Source: Mauremys mutica
Taxonomy: Eukaryota; Chordata; Testudines; Geoemydidae
Length of the DNA: 64,000 bases
Direction of reading: 5' to 3'
Assembly (NCBI RefSeq): GCF_020497125.1
Contig: NC_059077.1
Coordinates: 21,770,840 to 21,834,839 of the forward strand
Part shown: in pieces, positions 58,119 through 64,000 of the stretch
How positions within the stretch are numbered: the stretch's first letter is position 1
Layout of the letters: every line of letters starts with the position of its first letter
Notes under the pieces: generated by a model
Told to the model about the DNA's origin: nothing
Seen by the model: only the letters and a program-made list of their open reading frames with translations
Database searches by the model: none
Position numbers and translations under genes: made by a program

Positions 58119-58580
58119 GAAGTAAGGCCGTGATGGAACATGGCTGCAACCCATAAGACTCTGACTAACCCTGTTAACCCCTTGATGACAGCTTTATTAT
58201 AGTAATTTAAAGGAATTACTGCTAATAATTTTCTCCTGTGTGTATGGCCTATAGTGTGGATCCACAGAAGGGAAGTTAAAAGCTTTGAGCTGAGAATTTT
58301 GTGGTCTGTGGCAAGAAGAAAGAACAAGTGAACCTATTAAATAGAAGACCTCCCAACTCCAAAAGTTAAAAACTCATGAGTCAAGAGATTAGCCCCAAAC
58401 TCATGAGATTTTTTTTTTTTTAAAGAGAATTGTCTTGATTTTTGAAGCCTACCCATGTTTCAAAACCCCTTTCATATAGGACAGAGATGCTTATGCTGAC
58501 ATTTGGAGTAACTATTGAAACCAGAATAAAAAGGACTTGAGAAGGAGGAAGATTATTATAGCAAAAGTCTAAGTTCTCCA
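58119..58580. other. no recognised feature
   Basis: AT-rich, with a T-run at 58410-58421. It may hold decayed upstream pol sequence of the gypsy relic, but nothing is readable. Confidence 0.4.
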
Positions 58581-58584
58581 GAGA

Positions 58585-59420
58585 AATTATTGCACCTCCC
58601 AAAATGAACTCCTGGCAGTGGTTAAATCTATAGAAACTTTTCATAAGTAGCTGTAGGGGAGAAGTTTGTAATCAGGACAGACCATGCTATCCTTGCGATG
58701 GCTTTTTCTATTCAGGAATCCTGAGGAACAGCATGCCAGGTGCTTGGAGAAACTGCAGTGCTATTATTTCACAGTCACACACAGTTCTGGGAACAAGTAC
58801 GGGAATGCTGATGCACTATTCAGACAGCCTTGTTGGGAGATTAATTGCAAACACTGTCCTAAGCAGGAGAGCAAGAAATCAGTTGTGTAAGGGAATGAGT
58901 GTGCTCAGGAAGAGACAGCTATCTGCTCTTGTCCCATAATTTGCAGAAGTGCAAATGTTCCTTGTTCATCCATTGGGACAGTAGATATGGTGGCATTGCA
59001 CAAATGGACTGCAGAGCCAGAGACAGGATTCCAATATCCAAATAATGTGTGATTGGAAAATCAATTGGCAATTGCAGCCATCCTGGACTGTAGTGGCCCC
59101 ATAGCTTTTACAGAGGTATTCCTTCTGGTCATCTTGGGAAAGCTTCCCATTTAAAGATGAAACATGGAACAGAAGATAGGGAACACCAGCAGGTGATGTC
59201 TAGAGGTATCAGCTGATTGTACCAGATTCCTTGAAAAAGGAAGCTCTGAGCTTACATCATTATTTTAAAACTGCTGGACATTTGGGGATTACAAAAACCT
59301 TAGCAAAGCTGAGAGAGAATTTCTATTTCTGCAGGCAGGATGTACAAAACTGTAGGAAATGTGATGCTTGTATTGTAAAGAAGGGTCCACCTAAAACAGG
59401 GGAGCCTGTCTTGTGGGGGC
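58585..59420 (+). pseudogene. Ty3/gypsy retrotransposon pol remnant (RNase H, integrase zinc finger)
   Basis: Near 58600 NELLAVVKSIETFHK is readable, the usual start of gypsy RNase H. After stops, 58684-58890 gives SLRWLFLFRNPEEQ, LEKLQCYYFTVTHSSG and GNADALFRQPC, the RNase H C-terminus and tether. Then 59231-59443 gives an integrase HHCC zinc finger, with His 9 or 10, His 17 (TAGHLG), Cys 44 and Cys 47 (CDAC). At least two stops and a frame change separate the parts. The integrase core was not found, and no LTR is identifiable beside it. The nearest LTR (54968-55640) is in the opposite orientation. Confidence 0.8.
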
Positions 59421-62400
59421 ACCAATGGAGCATGGTGGGGTAGAGGGCTTATTCTTGCAGACAAGATAGTGCAGGGCTTTTGACATCTGGCATTTTGTAA
59501 GGCTACAATGAGAGAGGATTCAAGGGCAGCCTTGACGAGGCTCAGTCCTGTCAGTCATCACAACTTTCCCCGCTGTAATGGCTCGGTACAGTCTCTTGAA
59601 AACTTTAAGTGGCCTATTTGCAAGTTCGGAGTGGTTCTGAGAGAGCAAGAGGTGTGTGCAGAGCATGGCTGAGTGCATGCAGTCATTTGACAGTACAACA
59701 AAGAATGCTGCACAGGAAAGGCTCAGACTCCATTTATTAGCATAAATCCAAAGGGCAAATGTTCAGCACATTTCTGAACTCTCTTCCGTGAAGATGATGA
59801 TCACCACCTGAAGGAACTGCTGACTGTAGAATGGCCACTAACCTGCTCTTCTTTTCTGCTTCCATCTGAGCCACCCTCGCTTCAATTATTCACTTCAATC
59901 ATGACTGAAATCATTGAGTCCACTTATCATTCTCCTGGTTCCTTCACCCTCTCTTCACTCCTCCACTGACAAATAAGGTTGATGAAAATGTGCTGCAAGC
60001 ATCTTTGCTGTTCACAGTTCACAGATCTCCCTTGCAATGCTGTCATTTTCCTGACCGCCAGCCAAACGACTTCTTAACAGTAAGGCTTCTATGCTCTGAA
60101 TGGTTGGAGCATTGCAGGAAAAAACCCAACATTGACAGATTGATATGATCAGAAGGGGCCTTTCCTTCCTCCTCCAGGAAAAAAAAAATGTATGAGGCTA
60201 GGAGGCTATTACAGACACATGCATGTAAGTACCATAGATAATGTGTGATCTCTCTCTCTCTCATAGCAGAGACCACAGAAGCAACTCCAGATTTACTTCA
60301 CTGAATGCCACAGGTATGATCAGAGAAAAACATAAGTAACCCTAGGGTAGTTTGCAGAAAAGAAGATGGGAACAGCTAATTGTTTAAGTCAGGCAAACCT
60401 TGCAGCAAGCAATTCATTCAGTAAGTGAATTTAGCTCCATTTCATGTTTGCAAATGATCCACAAACATGAGTGTTATTGCAAGTTATATCATGGCTGTTT
60501 GATTTGACCAAATGGCAGCCCATGCATCAAGGCCACACACTATTCATATGCTCCATTACTTTAAGTGCCCTTGATTACCCAAGTCATGTGGGATTTTCTT
60601 AGACGATTGAAATTTTTACAAGCAGTTAAATAAGTCACCTCCTGCATGAACATAGACGCAAACAAATTTGCACAAGTATTAGTTAGCAGGGATGCTCAAT
60701 ATCCCCTTTCCTTCCATTCATTCCTGTGCTCGAGGAAGTCCTCCTACTCCAAAGTCCCCCCTCTCCTTGGTTGATGAGAGGTGAATTCACCAGGCAGATG
60801 CTAGTTAGGGATGTTTCTTGGCTCCCAACCTTCTCATGAGGAAGTAGAGCAGCACCAACACTAGACTGGGAAAGAACCGGTCCTTAACCCCTCTCCTGCC
60901 AACTCCCCTTTCTTAGGGGCAAAAACCAGACAAATATAATGCAAACTGCTTGATAAGTTGGCTTGGTGGCATTTTATTTTATTAATTTATTTTTGTAATT
61001 TTGATGAATAATATTTCTTCGGCTCTGGACTCTGCTGGGAAAGCCTCCCTTCTCTCCAGCCTCATCTAGCAGAGTACTTGGCCTGGCTGATTCCTTGGCA
61101 GTGGGACAGGTCAGGACCCAAGCACAGGGGCAGAGACTACTCTGGTTCTTATGCAGGCCTCAATGCAGGTTGGAGTCCTGATGTAGCCTTTCCCCTACAT
61201 CCAAAGATTTTCCCCTCCTGTCCAGCACAGCCATCCATTATGGGCCTAGGGGAAAGAATGAAAATTTGCTTGTTTCCAAATTGCAAACACAATTGGAAAG
61301 TGTCCAATTTCCTGATGAACCAAACTCCTGTACTGAACCATAGTGATACAGCAGAGATGGACTCATTTTTTGGAGCCACGCTGGGTCTGCACATTTCAGA
61401 TAGGGACTTAGGCTACAACACATGAGCTGTAATTCGATCTAGCTGGCCAAACTGTTGGAAAGGAATTCAGCTGGAAGTGAGTTCTAACATTGCTCTTTAA
61501 ATCCTGTTCCCCGCCCAGTGTAGTCAGGGACACCTTAACAGAAATACTTGGAATTCAGTGAACTGCTGAAAGTTCATGTAGAAAAATCAATCCATGTAAT
61601 ACACACTAAGAAGGTTTCCAGCTTGTAAAAGGCAAAGGGTGCTGTATTTATTTAGAGTCCCAAATTCAGTCCTGGTCACAGAAAACACATTGGGTCATAA
61701 ACCCTTTTTGCAGAAATAGGTGTGAAAACATGAGCACTCAGCCGCCATTCGCTTTTGGGGGACTGAATTTGTGCTGCCTTCACTGGAGGCAGTCCAGTCT
61801 AGTATACATGACATGCTGCCTTTGCTAACAAATTAGGGGAATTCTATAGTTTGAGCTACATACATAGATGTGGGGAAAAAGAAAAACTCTAAACATGGTG
61901 CATGACCATCAACATCAAGACCTTTAATTTCAAAAGCTGATGAGAAGATATCAGGTCTGAATTTATCACCTAGATTTATTTTTCACATACGTAACCAGAA
62001 AGTTTGTTGTAGAGAATGAACACTCAATGCTATTTAGCATCTCTGAAGTTATCAGTGTTAGTGATGTGAAATACTACAGCCCTCAAAGTCCTAGCCAGTC
62101 TGGGGCCATGCAGCAGCCAGAGCTGTTTCAAAACAGGTCTCCAGTCTGGCATTAAGTGAGCTGCAATTCTTGCTAGTTTAAGATGAGAGCAGTGTAAGAA
62201 GCTATCTAGAATAGCTAAATGATCTCTTTTCGCATGGTGAGTATTTTAAATTTCCTCAACTAGAAATCTTTCTGAAACAGTGGTGAAGGCAAGAATGTTT
62301 GAAAAGCCTGTCCTGTAATGCAGCCCCTTATCTTCATTAAAGCCCAGATTTGGGGAAATCCCTGGGACTTGATTGTATCAGACATATCACAGAGATATTC

Positions 62401-63040
62401 CTATAGAATTTGGATGAGACACGAAGATAAAATGCAGCTGACCAATTTTTCATCACCACCTTGCCGGTTGCCTTGTGTATGGATGCATCATTACACTTCT
62501 TTCTATGAGAGAAAAATGGGTTTTACTTCCATATTAGGGCAGGAGAGCAAAACAGCCACAGAATGAAGATGTAAGTGATGCCAGAAAAGATATTTAAAGG
62601 GACATTGTCAACCTGAAACTTTCCTTATTTTTTGGAAACTGATTAAAAAATAGTTTTAGGCATTACACTTGTTCCGGAATACACCTGCAATTTTTGTAGT
62701 TTTGCAATCACGTTTTTCCTATAAGAAATACAGAGGAAATTGACTGAATGTTTTGGGTGGGGGAGGGCATGGGGCGAACAGGACAAAACACAGTGAAACT
62801 GAGTATGGACATAGTGCTGTCAATTAAATGCAAAAAAATGGAAAGAGTAACTTTTGTTTCTCACTTACAGTGCTCTTAAAAGTTGACAGAAGTGTGATTT
62901 TTAAATGCATGCTCTCTCCCAACCTTGCCCACTGTGTATAAATCTCCTTACAGCATCTTTAAAAGAATGTATTTCCATCTGTTTTGTTTTTGTTACAGGC
63001 CTGTGTAAGACATTTTGAGTTTGAAACATCTTACAGTATG
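59421..63040. other. long interval, no recognised feature
   Basis: Contains a (TC)n tract near 60247-60263, and an A-run near 60178. The overlapping frames at 61078-61425 (115 codons, plus) and 61149-61423 (minus) show no recognisable motif. Decayed gypsy integrase may extend somewhat past 59420. Confidence 0.4.
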
Positions 63041-63048
63041 CTTTAAAT

Positions 63049-63266
63049 CAGGAGTTCTCAAACTGGGGGTCTGGACCCCTCAGGGGGTCACGAGGTTATT
63101 ACATGGGGGTCGCAAGCTGTCAGCCTCCACTCCAAACCCCGCTTTGCCTCCAGCATTTATAATGGTGTTAAATGTATTAAAAAGTGTTTTTAATTTATGA
63201 GGGGGTCGAAACTCAGAGGCTTGCTCTGTGAAAGGGGTCACCAGTACAAAAGTTTGAGAACCACTG
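63049..63266. mobile_element. hAT MITE, 218 bp, perfect target duplication
   Basis: Left end CAGGAGTTCTCAAACT; right end in reverse CAGTGGTTCTCAAACT. CTTTAAAT lies on both sides (63041-63048 and 63267-63274). Internal GGGGGTC motifs near both ends are typical of this reptile hAT family. No coding capacity. Confidence 0.9.
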
Positions 63267-63274
63267 CTTTAAAT

Positions 63275-64000
63275 ACTATAGAATTCTCTAAACAACAGCA
63301 CTTCCGAGCTGCAAGTGCTATTAAACGTTTAGGGCTGTATTTTGAAACACCAGGCTCAATTAGTTTCCTACAAATTATAAATGCAGTGAATTGAGGTCAT
63401 TTAGATTTAATTACCTTATTGTATCTGAAAATAAGCTACAATATCAGTGCTCAAAAGTAAACGGCGGGTGTAAAACTGGGGGCCCAGTTAAGGGTAGGCT
63501 GAAAAGCAGTGCTCTTCCACTTTGAGAGGTCTACCAGTGACACATACGACTGCATTCTATTACCCAGCTTTAGATTGTCTTATACCAATCACCCAAATCT
63601 ACAGGACACGAGAGACACTAACACTGTCAATAACAACAATTCAGTATTTCATTCACAATGTGAAAACAAACAATCTCCTTCCAATAAAAGGAATATCAAC
63701 TAAAACTTCCAACTCAAAATAAGATTTTTCTAGTTAACACAAAACACAAATGACATGCTTGCTCTGTTTCAGGCACTTTCAAGATCATAGTTTATTTACT
63801 GTAGGTAAAAAGCTAGTATACAGATTAGGGATCCCTTAAACTTCAACTCTACAGTTATACACCACTTAGTATTTTTGCTCTGAATGTTAACCAAAAAGTT
63901 TCTAAACACCTGTAAGCCCCACTATTAGTATGCATGTTATGAGAAAAAAAAATGTTTAATTTGCTCAATGCGTAATATTTACACTGTGAAACCAGTGGCA
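63275..64000. other. AT-rich DNA, no recognised feature
   Basis: Nothing recognised up to the window end. Confidence 0.4.

Noticed and set aside
1..64000. CRISPR arrays, operons, prokaryotic-style defence systems
   Set aside because: No regularly spaced direct repeats with unique spacers and no dense coding; composition and repeats are vertebrate.

Overview
The window looks like ordinary vertebrate nuclear DNA, most likely from a cryptodiran turtle. There are no bacterial-style genes, operons, tRNA/rRNA genes or CRISPR arrays. The turtle call rests on three copies of a tRNA-derived SINE with the tortoise/turtle Cry-type layout (tRNA-like head, CR1-like tail). CR1 LINE fragments with turtle-type 3' ends and many hAT, Harbinger-like, Tigger, DIRS-like and Penelope-like relics fit the same picture. 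All family names come from recognition by eye, not from a database search.

Layout. 1-5 kb: an inverted-repeat element, a DIRS-like gag relic split by a Tigger MITE, and a CR1 relic. 5.7-16.7 kb: SINE, foldback and Harbinger-like MITEs, hAT fragments. 19-24.2 kb: a hAT element with a large internal hairpin, L2/L3-type LINE pieces, an LTR-like block and a 332-bp palindromic hAT MITE. 24.2-28.5 kb: mostly unassigned single-copy-looking DNA. 28.5-30.4 kb: SINE and a minus-strand CR1. 34.66-35.8 kb: the only strong candidate for host gene regulation, a CpG island. It contains a minus-strand TATA box, a probable noncoding first exon with a good splice donor, and an array of five kappaB-like palindromes about 30-34 bp apart, mostly paired with GC boxes. 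36-44 kb: AT-rich DNA with scattered MITEs and a foldback insertion. 44.5-49.3 kb: a decayed minus-strand LINE (endonuclease plus reverse transcriptase) split by an 892-bp solo LTR. 50-53 kb: a short insertion with a hammerhead-ribozyme-like core and a CR1 with a long reverse-transcriptase relic. 54-59.5 kb: hAT MITE, solo LTR, CR1 and a Ty3/gypsy pol relic. 59.5-64 kb: mostly unassigned, with one hAT MITE.

Interpretation. No coding exon of a host gene could be identified with confidence. The best reading is that the CpG island starts a gene transcribed toward lower coordinates, so that 1-34.66 kb would be its first intron and the rest upstream DNA. Every recognisable protein-coding remnant belongs to a transposable element and is broken. 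The items most worth following are the kappaB/GC-box array, the hammerhead-like core in a short Penelope-like insertion, a second insertion of the same family that folds back on itself between matching target-site duplications, and several nested insertions that give relative ages.
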